A DNA stretch of 64,000 nucleotides from Typhlomys cinereus (Eukaryota; Chordata; Mammalia; Rodentia; Platacanthomyidae): positions 2,628,973 through 2,692,972 of the forward strand of contig JALPQD010000125.1 of assembly GCA_023101885.1 (NCBI GenBank), read 5' to 3'. Positions 1 to 11,908 of this stretch are shown in pieces; position 1 is the stretch's first letter, and the number at the start of each line of letters is the position of its first letter. The translations under genes were made by a program, and so were the position numbers. Below the pieces are notes generated by a model. It was not told where the DNA came from. It made no database searches and worked only from the letters and a program-made list of their open reading frames with translations.

Positions 1-377
1 AAGTACTCTAAATTCATTATATCACATGGGGGAGATTCTCCACATCCAGCCAATGATAAGTAAACTCACTTTTTACTACCCTGTTACTTTCAATTATTAG
101 TTACTGCAGAGTAAGTTTTCCATATAACCACCCCTTAAACATATACAACTTCAGGTACTATACCACACACCCTCACATATCACCAAAGAATTAAATCATA
201 AAAGTGCAGTACCATGCAAATATTCACCCTTTGTCCACCTTCTGTACTGTCTAATAGCCTCATCTAGGAAATAACAATAATAACAAGCATAATCAACACC
301 AAGGCAAACACTAGTAATAACTGCCCGAGAGTAGTTATAGTAACTAATTCAGTTCAGTCAAAAACATGCAGAAATTA

Positions 378-694
378 GGGCTGGAGAAGTGGCTCAGGGG
401 TTAAGCCTCCGCCATGCAGGTGGAAGGTCCTGAGTTCGGATCCCAGATCCCACGTATAGACGCCAGGAGGAAGCGGGGGGGGGGGGGGCGGCCTGCGCTT
501 CTGGTCCTGGTAGGGCAGAGCCTGTGAATCCCGGGGCAGAAGGAGGTGGAGGAGTTCATGGTGGTTCGCGAAGTCGTCCGTGGCTCTACACACACACACA
601 CACACACACAGGCACGCGCACACACGCGCGCACATACACACGCACATGCGCACAGTTGAATAAATAATAATAATAATAAAATATATCATTATAA
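378..694 (+). mobile_element. B2-like tRNA-derived SINE with (CA)n and (TAA)n tail
   Basis: The head from 380 resembles a tRNA-derived B2 SINE with an A-box-like block near 390-401 and a B-box-like block at about 434-444. The middle is unusual: a G-run at 475-488, a GC-rich body, then a CA/CG-rich microsatellite at 588-650 and a TAA-rich tail. It is flanked by a perfect 17-bp duplication (361-377 and 695-711), which shows L1-type retrotransposition into the 5' UTR of L1 copy A. The body does not match the mouse B2 body I know, so it may be a lineage-specific subfamily. Confidence 0.85.
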
Positions 695-740
695 AAAAAC
701 ATGCAGAAATTGAAAGAAGGTCTTAAGAGATAAAAAGAAA

Positions 741-1842
741 ATGCCCAAGTCAAAGTGCAAATCCATGAGAAACAAAACCCATGAAAACAAATCTCACACT
801 GAAAGAATTAACCCCATAATTATAAACTCCAACCAGAACAAATCCAAAGAAAATAGTCAAGAAAGCCTTACCCAAGATAATGATTTTCAAAATATGATCA
901 TTACTATATGTGAAAGAGGAAATCTGGGAGGAGTTAAATAACCACATCAATCACGTTGAAGAGAAACATAACAGACACTTGGAGGAGTTGAGAAAAACAG
1001 TTCAAGAAACAAAATTAGGCATAGAGCAGTTAAAAGAGACTCCAGCAGAGTTTAAAACTGAACTAAAAGACAAGTTATCCTCAACCCAGAACTCAACAGA
1101 AAGTCTTATCAGCAGAACTAACGAACCAGAAAATAGAATTTCAGACCTTGAAGACAAAGTGGGAGTATTAACCAGCTCAATGGAAGAGGTTGTTAAAGCC
1201 AAAAAGATACTTGAGAGAAATATTCAAGAGTTATGGGACACCCTGAAGAAGCCTAACATGTGTATTCATGGAATACCAGAGCAAGAATCTCAAAATACCA
1301 CACCAGAGGAAACTTTTCAAATTATCATAAATGAAAACTTCTCTCATCTAAAAAATGAGAGGCCAATCCATATACAAGAGACATTCCATATCCCAAACAG
1401 ATATGACCAAAATAGAAACTTGCCACAGCAAGTAATAGTCAAAATACTCCACATTCAAGACAAAGAAAAGGTGCTGAGAGCTTCAAGGGGAAAAACAAGT
1501 CACTTTTAAATTTAAACCTATTAAAATAACAAATGACTTCTCAGTGGAAACAGTAAAAGCATGAACAGCTTGGAGAGACGTACTTCAAGTATTAAATGAG
1601 CAAAAATGTCAACCCAGACTGATATACCAACAAAACTATCCATCACTATTGAGGGAGAAAGAAAAGTTTTCCAGCACAAAGACAACTTGAAGGGACACAT
1701 GTCTACCAAACCAGGCCTTCAAAAAATGCTAGAAAAGATACTCAGGACTGAAGAAAAAAAACAAGCGTATCCAGGAGGACAGAAGGAAAGTATAATACCA
1801 CCAAAACCTAAATGTCAAACAATACACTACAAAAGGCACTAA
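741..1842 (+). pseudogene. L1 ORF1 (copy A), frameshifted
   Basis: This is the L1 RNA-binding chaperone ORF1p. It starts with the same Met-Pro-Lys-Ser-Lys-Cys motif as the copies at 39600 and 45924. The frame is lost near 905-910, continues to 1509 through the coiled coil and the start of the RRM, and is lost again before the C-terminal domain, which is read at 1606-1842. At least two frameshifts mean no full product. The intact relative at 12745-13806 is 353 residues. Confidence 0.85.
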
Positions 1843-1850
1843 ACACAAAA

Positions 1851-3530
1851 AATGTCCAGAATTAAAAATAATTTCTCCATTAAAACATTAAATGTCAATG
1901 GAATTAATTCACCGATCAAGAGACACAGATTACAAACTTGGATTTAAAACTACAACCCATCAATCTGCTGCCTTCAGGAAACTCATCTTACCACAAAAGA
2001 TAGGCACATCCTAAAAATAAAAGCCTGGTCCAAAATTCTGCAAGCTAATGGAACCAGAAAACAGGCAGGGGTAGCCATTATGATATCAGACAAAGTGGAC
2101 TTCAAACCCAAAAATATCATAAGAGACACAGATGGATACTACATTTTAGTCACAGGTACAATTCACCAGGAAGACTTCACAATACTGAACATATATGCAC
2201 CTAATACGGGCCCCTCCACATTCATTAAGAAAACTCTACAGCTTCTAAAGCAAGAATTCAACCCCAAAATGATAATTCTTGGGGATTTCAATACCACCCT
2301 CTCAACATGGGATAGATCAACAGGTCAAAAGCTTAACAGAGAAACTTTGGAAGTTAATCAAACCCTTAATGAAATGGACCCTACAGATCTCTATCGAACT
2401 TTTCACCCACACACCAAAGAATACACATTTTTCTCAGCAGCACACAGAACTTTCTACAAAATACATCACATATTGGGCCACAAAATGAATCTCCACATAT
2501 ACAGGAAAGTTGAAATTCTAGCTTGTACCATATCAGACCACCATGGTCTAAAGCTTGACATCCACAAAACAACAAACAACAGAAAATACACTAACTTCTG
2601 GAAACTTAACACTATGATGCTGAATGAGAATTGGATTCAGGAACTAATTAAAAAGGAAAATCAAGATTTCCTGAAAGTGAATGATAATGAAAATACAACT
2701 TATCGAAATCTCTGGGACACAATGAAAGTTGTCCTAAGAGGTAAGATTTTAATGCCTGCATAAAAAAATGGAAACATCACAAATAAATAACAATGCAGCT
2801 TAAAGCTTAAGAGACACTAGAGCAAAGCAGTAGAAGAGAGGAGATTAGCAAAATAAGGGGAGATATATCCAAAAGGAAAATGATAAAGAGAATCAACCAA
2901 ACAAAAAGTAGGTTCTTTGAAAAAAATCAATAAGATTGTTTACACCCCTAGATAAATTAACCAAAAGCAAGAAGGAGAAAACACAAATTAACAAAATTAA
3001 AAATGAAAAATGGAGTTATCACTACTGATACCCAAGAAAATCAGAGTATTGTAACATCTTCTTTCAAAAACTTATACTCTGTGAAATTTGACAACATGAA
3101 AGAAATGGATGAATTCCTAACTAAGCACAACTTACCTAAATTAAATCAGTAAGTTGTTAATTATTTAAATAGTCCTATGAGGAAATCGATGAAGTTATCT
3201 TGAATCTTCTCACCAAAAAAGGTCCTGGACCAGATGGATTCAGCACAGAGTTCTACCAGACATTTAAGGAGTAAATAACACCAATACTCCTTAACCTGTT
3301 CCATCAAATAGCAAAGGAAGGAACACTACAAAATTCTTTCTATGAAGCTAATATTGTCTTAATCCCAAAACCTCATAAAGATACACTTAAAAACGAAAAC
3401 TATAGGCCAATCTCTTTGATGAAAACAGATGCAAGATTCTCAACAAAGTCTTAGCAAATTGGATTCAAAAACATATCAAAAAGATCATTCATGGGTATCA
3501 AGTAGGCTGTATCCCTGGCACCCTTTCGGC
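1851..3530 (+). pseudogene. L1 ORF2 (copy A), endonuclease and start of RT, broken
   Basis: ORF2 begins near 1851 and encodes the APE-type endonuclease. A stop interrupts the N-terminus near 1945; the frame from 2080 to 2763 keeps the GDFNT catalytic block near 2281 and the SDHHG block near 2537. After 2763 many stops and small indels break the linker and the RT start. The sequence is lost after the RT block around 3480-3530. It is dead as a coding unit. Confidence 0.82.
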
Positions 3531-4690
3531 TAGGGTTTGTGTAGTCATTTATCCATTTGGGATTAATTTTTTTGCATGGTGAAAAGTATGGGTGCTGTTT
3601 TAATCTTCTGCATATGGATATCCAGTTTTTCCAGCACCATTTGTTGAAGATGCTGTTCTTTTTCCAATGAATTTTTTGGGCCCTTTTGTCAAAGATCAAA
3701 TGGCTGTAATTGTGTGACCTTATTTCTACATCTTCAACCCTTATCCATTGAGCTCTGTGTCTATTTTGGAGCCAGTACCAGGCTGTTTTCATTTTTTTTA
3801 AATTTGTACCATAGATTAAGGTTTGGTATGGCGATACTTCCATTAGCATTTTTGGTACTCAGGATTGTTTTTGCTATGCTAGGCCTTTTGTGCTTCCATA
3901 TGAATTTTGAGATTGTTTGGTCAATTTCTTTAAATATGTAACTTGGGATTCTTTTTGGTGTAGTGTTATGTGGCACTACCCATTCAGGGAGGCCCTAGCT
4001 TGGCTCCCAGCTACTGACAAGCCTGGGCATGCCCAGACATGCCCTGGACATGTCCCAACAGAGGGCCATGCAGAGGGAAGGATGAACAACCAATGGGACG
4101 TGGCCATCTAACCTGCCCCTGCAAAGAACACCTAGTAAACAGTTAAATGACTGGTGGCTGTCCCCCAGAGGAGAGATGGCAACACCTGATTGGACCCTGA
4201 CCTTACATAAGGCCAAAACGCCCTTAATGACTTTGAATCTACAGCATCTCATGTACTGTTGCTTCTCACCTGATTCCCGGGGTTTGGTGGTGACCCCGAC
4301 GCTGGCTCTCCCATTCACCTTGAGGCCCTCTCTTCCCCCCAGCTGGCCCAGCTGGGGATTCAGCAACAGTGTTGAATCTGTACATTCCTTTTGGTAGGAT
4401 GGTCATTTTCATAATGTTGATTCTGCCAATCCAGGAGCATCAGAGATCGTTGCACTTTGTGGAGACTTCTGTAATTTCTTTCTTAAAGGTTTTAAAGGTT
4501 TTTATTATAAAAGTCTTCCACTTCTTCCATTAGATTTATACCATGATATTTCATTTTTTAGGGGATATAGTGAATGATTGTTTCTCTAAGAATTTTTCAC
4601 TTTTTTCACCCTTGGTGTATGGGAAGACCACTGATTTGTGCACTTTTATTTTGAATAAAATTCTTGTTCCTCTAAACTATTTGGGTTATG
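3531..4690 (-). mobile_element. Old L1 ORF2 fragment on the minus strand, split by an LTR
   Basis: Read on the minus strand, 3530-3967 encodes the late RT region (for example the ISKFIWKHKRP and IPNLNLWYK motifs), and 4374-4560 the segment just before it, ending in an [15 protein letters not shown] block at the LTR junction. The residues differ from the younger copies (WKHKRPSIA against WRHKRPRIA), so this is an older L1. It abuts L1 copy A head to head near 3530. That could be a 5' inversion or an independent insertion; the sequence difference favours the latter. 4560-4690 is less clear, with old L1-like sequence. Confidence 0.72.
3969..4368 (+). mobile_element. Solo LTR, class II-like
   Basis: The segment starts TGTGGCACTACC and ends CAACA, and is flanked by a short direct repeat (GTGTT at 3963-3967 and 4369-4373, with one extra A on the left). 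A second copy of the same LTR lies at 37064-37480 on the minus strand, where internal retroviral sequence follows. Removing it rejoins the L1 ORF2 sequence on both sides, which proves insertion. No internal region remains, so it is a recombined solo LTR. Confidence 0.8.
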
Positions 4691-4924
4691 TATTGATGTA
4701 ACATATGGGAAAATGAAACTTACCCAGACTTCTATAAATGAGAGAATAGGCAATACAGTATTTAGAAAATGAAGATAAACATTATTGTTGATTGGTTACA
4801 AGATAATAATAGTAAAGATGAATTAAACAAAGAGACAATAGCTTTTTTACAGAATTTTAAGTTGCATATGTTAATAATTCATGTTGGAAATCTTTCATTA
4901 AAATAATTTTTATGTGTCATCTAA

Positions 4925-5160
4925 GATGACCCATTTGTCAAAGACTTTCCAATCACCTCCTGTGAGATGTGTGGTGAATGAAAGAAATGTGCTAGGGTGT
5001 TATGGAGTTTATGAGTCACCTTCCTCCTTGTCCACCATAGCACCAAAGGGAAGGTCCTGATGTCTGTAGAGATCTTCTCCAATTTGGCTTCCTGGGCAGT
5101 GCTGCTTGGAACCATCTTTGTCCATAATTCTGTTTTCGAGACCCTTAAAAGGATCTTGGT
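4925..5160 (+). pseudogene. V2R (Vmn2r) last-exon relic with internal deletion
   Basis: 4928-4995 matches the end of intron 5 of the V2R gene (compare 30561-30622). It then jumps, without the splice acceptor and helices 1 to 5, to a piece encoding the end of helix 6 and helix 7 (5010-5155): HSTKGK-like, then MSVEIFSNLAS and LLGTIFV, matching [18 protein letters not shown] and LLGCIFV of the gene at 30659-31580. A roughly 700-base internal deletion therefore removed most of the seven-helix domain. Non-functional. Confidence 0.72.
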
Positions 5161-5344
5161 TATTTTTCTTAGATGTTCAATAATGTTGTACAAGGTACAT
5201 ACATATTTTCCAACTAAACTAATAATGAAATTAGGAGAGGTTGTTCCATGCAGAGGTGTGTGAAATGGAGACTCAAAAGATCTCCATGGCAATAAAGCTA
5301 TTTGGTGCAACACAGAACAATAGACCATACAAACATTATATAGA

Positions 5345-5760
5345 CATTTGTATATCCATGTTCATTGCAACTCCATTCCCAAGTGTAAAGGTGTGGAATC
5401 AGGAATAAATGTCCAATGATATAGGAATAGATGATGAACATGTGGTACACATACACAGTGGAATACTATTAAGCAGTGAAAGAAATAAATTATTGAAAAG
5501 TAGAGATGGATAGACATGGGAGATAATACACTCAATGAGGTATGCCAGATACAGAAAGACAGATACCATATGTTTTCCCTGATAAGTGGATATTGGCATG
5601 GAATATTCTGAATATTATTCTCATATAGAAAATTCTGTAACACCCACAAATGACAATCAAAAATAAGCCAGGTGAGGGAGGAAAGCCCTAAGCAGTAGGA
5701 AGTGAAGGTTATGTACTGTATCAAAGGATAGGAAATCAAAAAAATAAACAAAGAAAGAGG
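5345..5760 (+). mobile_element. Old L1 fragment: ORF2 C-terminus and 3' UTR start
   Basis: 5360-5590 lines up with the last part of L1 ORF2 (compare 19192-19430: the block around Met-Glu-Tyr-Tyr and the block with the CPTVDEW motif), but with many changes and stops. 5600-5760 is the A-rich start of a 3' UTR. It is clearly older than the other copies. Confidence 0.68.
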
Positions 5761-6189
5761 CTAAGGGGAAAAATCATCAATGGTGGCACACCATTGATGT
5801 GCAAATTAAAATTTGCAAATTAAAACAACTATGGCAAGAAGAATCCTATGGGGCAAAGATTGTATACAATCATAATGGATTCTGGACCCCAATTACTTCC
5901 AGGAACACATAACAGGTACTGCACACTTGTCCAAATAATAATGGAAAAGGAGGAAATAGACACTAAATAGGAACAGATATCTTAGTGTTAACCATAAAAA
6001 ACTTGACAGTGAACTATTTATTAACTGAACACTTCTTATTACACCCATGGATTAGAAAAACTCTCATCACTGAAATAAGATGAATTAATTTGTAATGGAA
6101 AAGTAATGATGAAGAGAACTACAAGTAGCCAGAATAAAGAGTATAGGTGAGGCTGGAATGTTAAGCCCTAGTCAGACCATCAAAATTTG
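5761..6189. other. AT-rich stretch, no gene seen
   Basis: A/T-rich sequence with no open frame of note and no splice-flanked exon. Parts near 5780-5990 may be further decayed L1 but I cannot support that firmly. Confidence 0.4.
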
Positions 6190-6990
6190 TCCCATTTCCA
6201 GTTGATGCAAACATGGTGTATATATGCAGTGGCATACAATTCAGATGTCAGGAAGATGACCTAAAAAAATTGCCAGAAAATTGATGGAACCAGAAGAAAT
6301 CATGTCTCAGAAACAGAAAGGCAGGCACTGTTTCCCTTATGCTAACATTAAACATTCACCTTGATATAACCAAACAGAAGTTCCTACAATGCCCAAAAAC
6401 ATGCAGGAACACAGGCCAGGGGAGTAAAAGAAGATTCTAAAAGAATAAAAAGAAAAGAAAAGGCATAAAAAGCACAAAAAATTTTTTAAGAAAAATATTA
6501 AATGGGAAGGGAGAAGAGGATTAGATCACATTAGGGACTTGGACTAGCATGCAAATAACCAACCACATGTTTATTAGCCCCTAACACACCCATTCCATTG
6601 ACAAGGAAGGCACTCACAGCAATGCAACCCAATCTAAATAGCATTGGGCAGGAAGAAAGTAGGCAGAAGACAGGATTAAAAGTCTCAATACTAACCACAA
6701 ACACCCAATGAAAGGAAACCTTCATCTAAACAGTGCTCTTTTTATCTTAGTTAACAGACAATCTCAATACCCAAAAAAGACATGCATGATACAGTGCATG
6801 GAAGAACAGTGAAATTGACAATAATCAATCAGAATGCAGAGGATCAGCAACTCTAATATGTTGAGTCCAAAGCAGACCAACTAATTCTCTCCTAAAATTC
6901 AGAGAATCTTTCAGAAAAGGTGTAGAGAAGCTTCTAAGATGATAAAAGTGGGGAGATCCTCTGACATCCAGGACATTGACTTAAGATAAG
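6190..6990 (+). mobile_element. Old L1 fragment: ORF2 end and decayed 3' UTR
   Basis: 6200-6345 again resembles the last 150 bases of L1 ORF2 (initial ATGGTGTATATATGCAGTGG-like block, then the conserved block before the stop), followed by an A-rich stretch to about 6500. 6520-6990 looks like a decayed L1 3' UTR (compare the CTCAGGGAAATTTG-type block of younger copies with 6898-6925). The borders are approximate. Confidence 0.5.
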
Positions 6991-7000
6991 ACTGCTAAGA

Positions 7001-9903
7001 TCATATTTCAAAAACTTATACTCTGTGAAATTCGATAACACAAAAGAAATGGATGAATTCCTAAGTAAGCACAATTTACTTAAATTGAATCAGGAAGTTT
7101 TGAATTATTTAAATAGTCCTATAGCATAGGAGGGAATCAATGAAGTAATCTCAAATCTTCCCACAAAGAAATGTACTGGACCAGATGGATTCAGAGTTCA
7201 ACCAGATACTTAAGGAACAAAAAACACCAATACTCCTTAAACTGTTCCATCAAATAGCAAAGGAAGGAAAAATGACAAATTCTTTCTATGAAGCTAATAT
7301 CATCTTTTTTTTAAACATTTTTATTATTATTTCCGCTCATACAAACTTAATAGGTAGACCAGTTCCCTCCCCCCCTCCTCCGCCCAAACCTCCTCCTCCC
7401 CCTCCTTCCCTCCCCATCTCCCAGTGCCTCCCACCCAATTCCCAGAGAGTCCTTTATTGTGTATGCCTAACTCTCCTCTTGGTCCTCCTTTCCGATGATG
7501 TACAAGGACCCAGTGGCATTTCCCTGAACCCTTTCTCATGTTCCCTTAAGCATAGGAACACTACTGTGGCTGTCAATCCCTTGCCTCCAAGGATCTTGGT
7601 GCCTTTAGCCGATGTTAGACTTTGTGAGGTCAATAGTGTGATGGACATGGTGCAGGGCATGCAAAGTCCTATTATGATTGTGAAGCTAATATCATCTTAA
7701 TCCCAAAACTTCATAAAGATACATTTAAAAAAGAAAACTATAAACTATAGGCCAATCTCTCTGATGAACACAGATGCAAAGGTTCTCAACAAATATCAAA
7801 TTCAAAAACATATAAAAAAAGATTATCCACGGGGATCAAGTAGGCTTTATTCCAGGCACACTAATGGTTCAACAAACACAAATCAATAAATGTAATTCAC
7901 CATATAAACCAGTCCAAAGTCCAAGACCACATGATACTCTCGATAGATGCAGAAAAAGCTTTTGACAAGATCCAAAAGCCCTTCATGATCAAAAGCCTAG
8001 AGGCAGTTGAAATGGGAGATACCTTTATCAATATAATAAAAGCTGTATACAACAAACCAACAGCAAGGATTATACTCAATGGGGAAAAACTTGAAGCATT
8101 CCCACTTTGATCAGGAACTAGACAAGGCTGTCCACTCTTACCACTTCTATTCAATATTGTACTTGAAGTCTTGGCTGAAGCCATAAGACAAGAAAGGGAC
8201 ATAAAAGGGATTCAAATCAGCAAGAAAGAAGTCAAGTTACCTCTATTTGCAGATGACATGATCCTATACCTGAGTGATCCCAAAAACTCCACCAGGAAGC
8301 TCCTGGAACTAATTGAGAAGTTCAGCAGGGTGGCAGGATACAAAATAAATGTGCAAAAATCAGAGGCCTTCCTATATGCTCAGAATGAAAGAAGTGAAAA
8401 AGCCTTGAGAGAAACAATCCCATTTACTATAGCCCCTAAAAAAATGAAATACCTTGGTATAAACCTAACTGAGGAGGTAAAAGACCTTTACAATGAAAAC
8501 TTTAAAACCCTAAAGAAAGAAATTGCAGAAGACATCAGAAGGTGGAAAGACCTCCCATGTTCCTGGATTGGCAGAATCAACATCGTAAAAACGACCATCC
8601 TACCAAAGGCAATATACAAATTCAACGCTATACCAATTAAAATCCCAAAGCAATTCTTCAAAGAAGTTGATCAAACAATCTCAAAATTCATATGGAGGCA
8701 CAAAAGACCCAGAATAGCAAAGACAATCCTGAGTAACAAAAACACTGCTGGAGGTATCACCATACCAAATCTTAGTCTATACTACAAATCCATAGTTATA
8801 AAAACAGCCTGGTATTGGCTCCAAAATAGACACACAGATCAATGGATAAGGATTGAGGACCCAGACATAAGCCCACAAAAATACAGCCATTTGGTCTTTG
8901 ACAAAGGGACCCAAAAAATCCAATGGAAAAAGACCAGTATCTTCAACAAATGGTTCTGGATCTCCACATGCAGAAGATTAAAGCTGCACCTGTACTTGTC
9001 ACCATGTACAAGAATTAATTCCAAATGGATTAAGGACCTTGATATAAGGCCAGAGACTATAAAAAACCATAGTTGAAAGGGTAGGGAACTCCCTCGAGCT
9101 GATCGGGCTAAGACAATAGTTCCTAAACAGACATCCAATGGTACAGTCACTGCTACCAATTCTCAACAGTTGGGATCGTGTGAAATTAAAGAGCTTCTGT
9201 TCAGATAAAGAGATTGTAACACGAGTTCAAAGGCAACCTACAGAATGGGAAAAAATCTTCACTAACCACATATCTGGTAGAGGTCTATTATCCAGAGTAC
9301 ACAAAGAACTTAGAAAACTAAACACCAAGGAGCTTAAAAGAAACGTTACCAGGGATGAAATTAAAATGTCCAACAAATATCTTAAAAAATGTTCCACTTC
9401 CTTATCCATCAGGGAAATGCAAATCAAAACTTCCCTGAGATATCACCTCACCCCGGTCAGGATGGCAAAAATCCACGATACAAACATCAACAAATCTCCT
9501 ACATTGCTGGTAGGAAGGTAGGCTCATACAACCACTCTGGCAAGCCGTCTGGAGATTCTTAAAGAAATTAAAGATTGAAATGCCATATAACCCTGCTATT
9601 CCACTTTAGGGAATAACCCCCCATGCAGCAGAGGTTCACCTCAATAGCACAAGCACGACCATGTTCATAGCAGCACTGTTAACAATAGCAAAGTCATGGA
9701 ATCAACCCAAATGTCCAACAGTTGACGAGTGGGTAAGGGAATTGTGGTACATCTATACAATGGAGTACTACTCAGCCATCAGAAATGATGAATTACTGGA
9801 ATTTGCTGGGAAATGGATGTCATTAGAAACAATTATATTAAGTGAAGTATCCCAAACCCAGAAAATTAAGTGCCATATATACTCCCTAATAGGTAGCTCC
9901 TAG
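7001..9903 (+). pseudogene. L1 ORF2 (copy B), RT and C-terminus, broken
   Basis: The sequence encodes the RT domain from fingers to thumb and the C-terminal domain. The frame is open from 8171 to 9076 and contains the FADDMIL catalytic motif at about 8248-8268. Before it, a CGA-to-TGA stop lies at 8108-8110, and an L1 insertion interrupts the ORF at 7307. After 9076 frameshifts divide the C-terminal part (9138-9521, 9661-9903), and the block that carries the zinc-knuckle motif in copy C (18994-19047) is largely deleted near 9490-9520. Confidence 0.85.
7307..7680 (-). mobile_element. Short inverted L1 3' end with perfect 18-bp TSD
   Basis: Read on the minus strand, this is the last 370 bases of the L1 3' UTR with its A-tail (T-run at 7307-7313). 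The 18-base repeat TGAAGCTAATATCATCTT lies at 7289-7306 and 7681-7698. It is a textbook 5'-truncated insertion into ORF2 of copy B, therefore younger than copy B. Confidence 0.93.
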
Positions 9904-10957
9904 TACCAAACCCACCCAGCTCACCTTGAGACACACAAAGATAAATCTATGTAATACCTACAGTAATTGGAAGGATTATGAACAGGAGGGATGGGGTTGG
10001 AGGGTCACACCAGAAACAAGAAGAGAGGGGACCATGTTACAGCAGAGAAAATAGGCCTCCATCAAGGACTGCAAGTAAGTAATGAGACACCTGGTTAAGT
10101 TCACAGACTTTCGTTCCTGATCATTTACAACTGAGGGGGTATGATCTCACCAGAAGAGGAGGGCATGTAGTCTGGCAGATAAGAAGTAACCATTTTGCAA
10201 ATGGGTGATTGACCCCTCCCTCACTGTGGTTTCCTACTTTTATTACATCTCCCTTTGAATATACTCTTATAACAAGACTCTATAGTTTAACAGCTTTTTA
10301 TCTCTGGCCAGGGGTGAAATACAATACCCATCAGGATGGAGTGAAGGGCATTGCAGGAGCAGCAAAACTGCAAAAGAAAATCAACGAACCATAATCCAGA
10401 ACTTCAGAGACTCTATATCACCCACCTCAAACTAGGGCAGACTAATCTCTCCCCATCCTGAAGCTCAGGGAAATTTGTGGAAGAGGGGGCGGTAAGATTG
10501 TAAGAGCACAAGGATGGGAGGAGCAATAATATGCAAGATACTCCACATAAGTTTGGGCCGAAGCAATCATAATTGGACTTTGCATGCCCCGCGCAATGTC
10601 CCACACACTATTGACTCCACAAAGTCTAGCATTTGCTAAAGGCACCAAGATCCTTGGAGGCAAGGAATTGACAGCCATAGTAGTGTTCCTATGCTTAAGG
10701 GGAACACAGGAAAGGGTTCAGGGAAATGCCACTGGGTCCTTGTACGTCATCGGAGAGGAGGACCCAGAGGAGAGTCAGCGATGCACATTAAAGGATTCTC
10801 CAGGGATTGGGGGGGGAGAGGCACTGGGAGATGAGGAGGGAGGGTGAGGGAAGGGAGAGCAGGAGGGTCAGGGGGAGGAGGAGGTAGGGAGGGAACCTGT
10901 GTACCTATTAAGTTTTTATGAGTGGAAATAATAATAAAAAATGGAAAAAAAGGACTT

Positions 10958-11205
10958 TATTTTAACAGCCTTTTATCTCTGGCCAGGGGGTGACATCCAA
11001 TATCCATCAGGATGGAGCTAAGAGAGGCGCAGGAGCAGCAAAACTGAAAAAAGAAATCAACAAACCACAATTTAGAACATCAGAGACTCTATATCAACCA
11101 CCTGGAAGTAAGGGGATCCAGGGAAGGGTGGAGGGAAGGAGGGGAATGGGGTACCTATCAAGCTTGCATGAGTGGAAAAAGTAAATAAATATTTAAAAAA
11201 AGAAA
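10958..11205 (+). mobile_element. L1 3' UTR fragment, internally deleted
   Basis: 10958-11105 matches the 3' UTR block with TCTCTGGCCAGGGGGTGACA; it then skips to the last 80 bases of the UTR (11110-11180) and ends in an A-rich tail. It directly follows copy B. It may be a tandem insertion or a duplication of the copy B end. Confidence 0.7.
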
Positions 11206-11224
11206 GGCAAAGAGACAATACTCT

Positions 11225-11800
11225 TTTACTGACATAACTTTATTATTATTTTACCTAGTTATACAAGATCAATAAGTACCCTCCTCTTTTCCCCCTCCTC
11301 TTCCCTTCTCTCCTTTCGTCTTACATCCCAATCTTCCCCCTTCCCTCTCTCTGACTCCTTTCCTCCTTCATCCTCTCTTATTTTCTGCTGCTCCCTCTCA
11401 TCCACCCCAATATCTGTTTATATGGTTGCTGAATTTCCCTCTGAGTTGTCTAAACTACTGATGGTTCAGGATTCAGTGGCATAGCTTGGACCCTCTTCTT
11501 GGGCCACCCACTAATATGGGAACTCTGGTATATCTGTTTAACCCCTTGCCCCTAAGTATCCTACTGCCTGAGGCCTTCTCCCCTGGGATCCATGCTAAAC
11601 TTTGAAGGCTTGTTGACCTGTGAGCCATTTTCTGAGATAGCAACTTTATTTGCTGTGTGCAATTTCTATGTTGAGGGCACAGAGTTCATCCAATCTATGG
11701 GTATAATGTAAGCTGTTTAAAGGCAATTTGATTTAGTGTCTTGTTAGCTAAAACTTAATTGCTTGAACTCCCCCTTGGGCTATGTAGGGGGAGTTTTTTT
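11225..11800 (-). mobile_element. Old L1 3' end, minus strand
   Basis: Starts with a T-rich stretch and TTATACAAGATCAATAAG, followed by a long C/T-rich tract (11281-11420). This is the reverse complement of an L1 3' UTR with its purine tract, of an older subfamily that also occurs at 42595-43375. The right border is approximate. Confidence 0.68.
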
Positions 11801-11908
11801 TAATAATTATCATTTTTTAATAATTGTCAACTATTTTCATCCACACAATGAAAGTTAAATAACTTTGATATCTCTTCTAAAAATGTATCCTTAAAATAAT
11901 GACAACAT

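Larger units (their letters stand above)
1..3530 (+). mobile_element. LINE-1 copy A, 5' UTR to mid ORF2, decayed
   Basis: The segment aligns by eye to the 5' UTR, ORF1 and ORF2 of the better preserved L1 at 11908-20426: the stretch 1-366 matches the non-monomer 5' UTR, ORF1 starts at 741 and ORF2 near 1851. The left end runs off the window, so the promoter is not seen. A SINE sits in the 5' UTR at 378-694. Coding frames are broken by frameshifts and stops. The match ends near 3530, in the reverse-transcriptase region, where a minus-strand L1 fragment begins. Confidence 0.85.
6998..10950 (+). mobile_element. LINE-1 copy B, 5'-truncated
   Basis: It starts within ORF2 (match to 16846 onward of copy C) and runs through ORF2, the whole 3' UTR (9904-10930) and an A-rich end at 10930-10950. 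The 3' UTR carries the G-rich purine tract at 10802-10890. A short inverted L1 is nested at 7307-7680. No TSD was obvious. Confidence 0.88.

Noticed and set aside
7185..7700. 171-codon plus-strand frame
   Set aside because: It runs from L1 ORF2 into the inverted nested L1 3' UTR; its Pro-rich middle is the complement of the purine tract.
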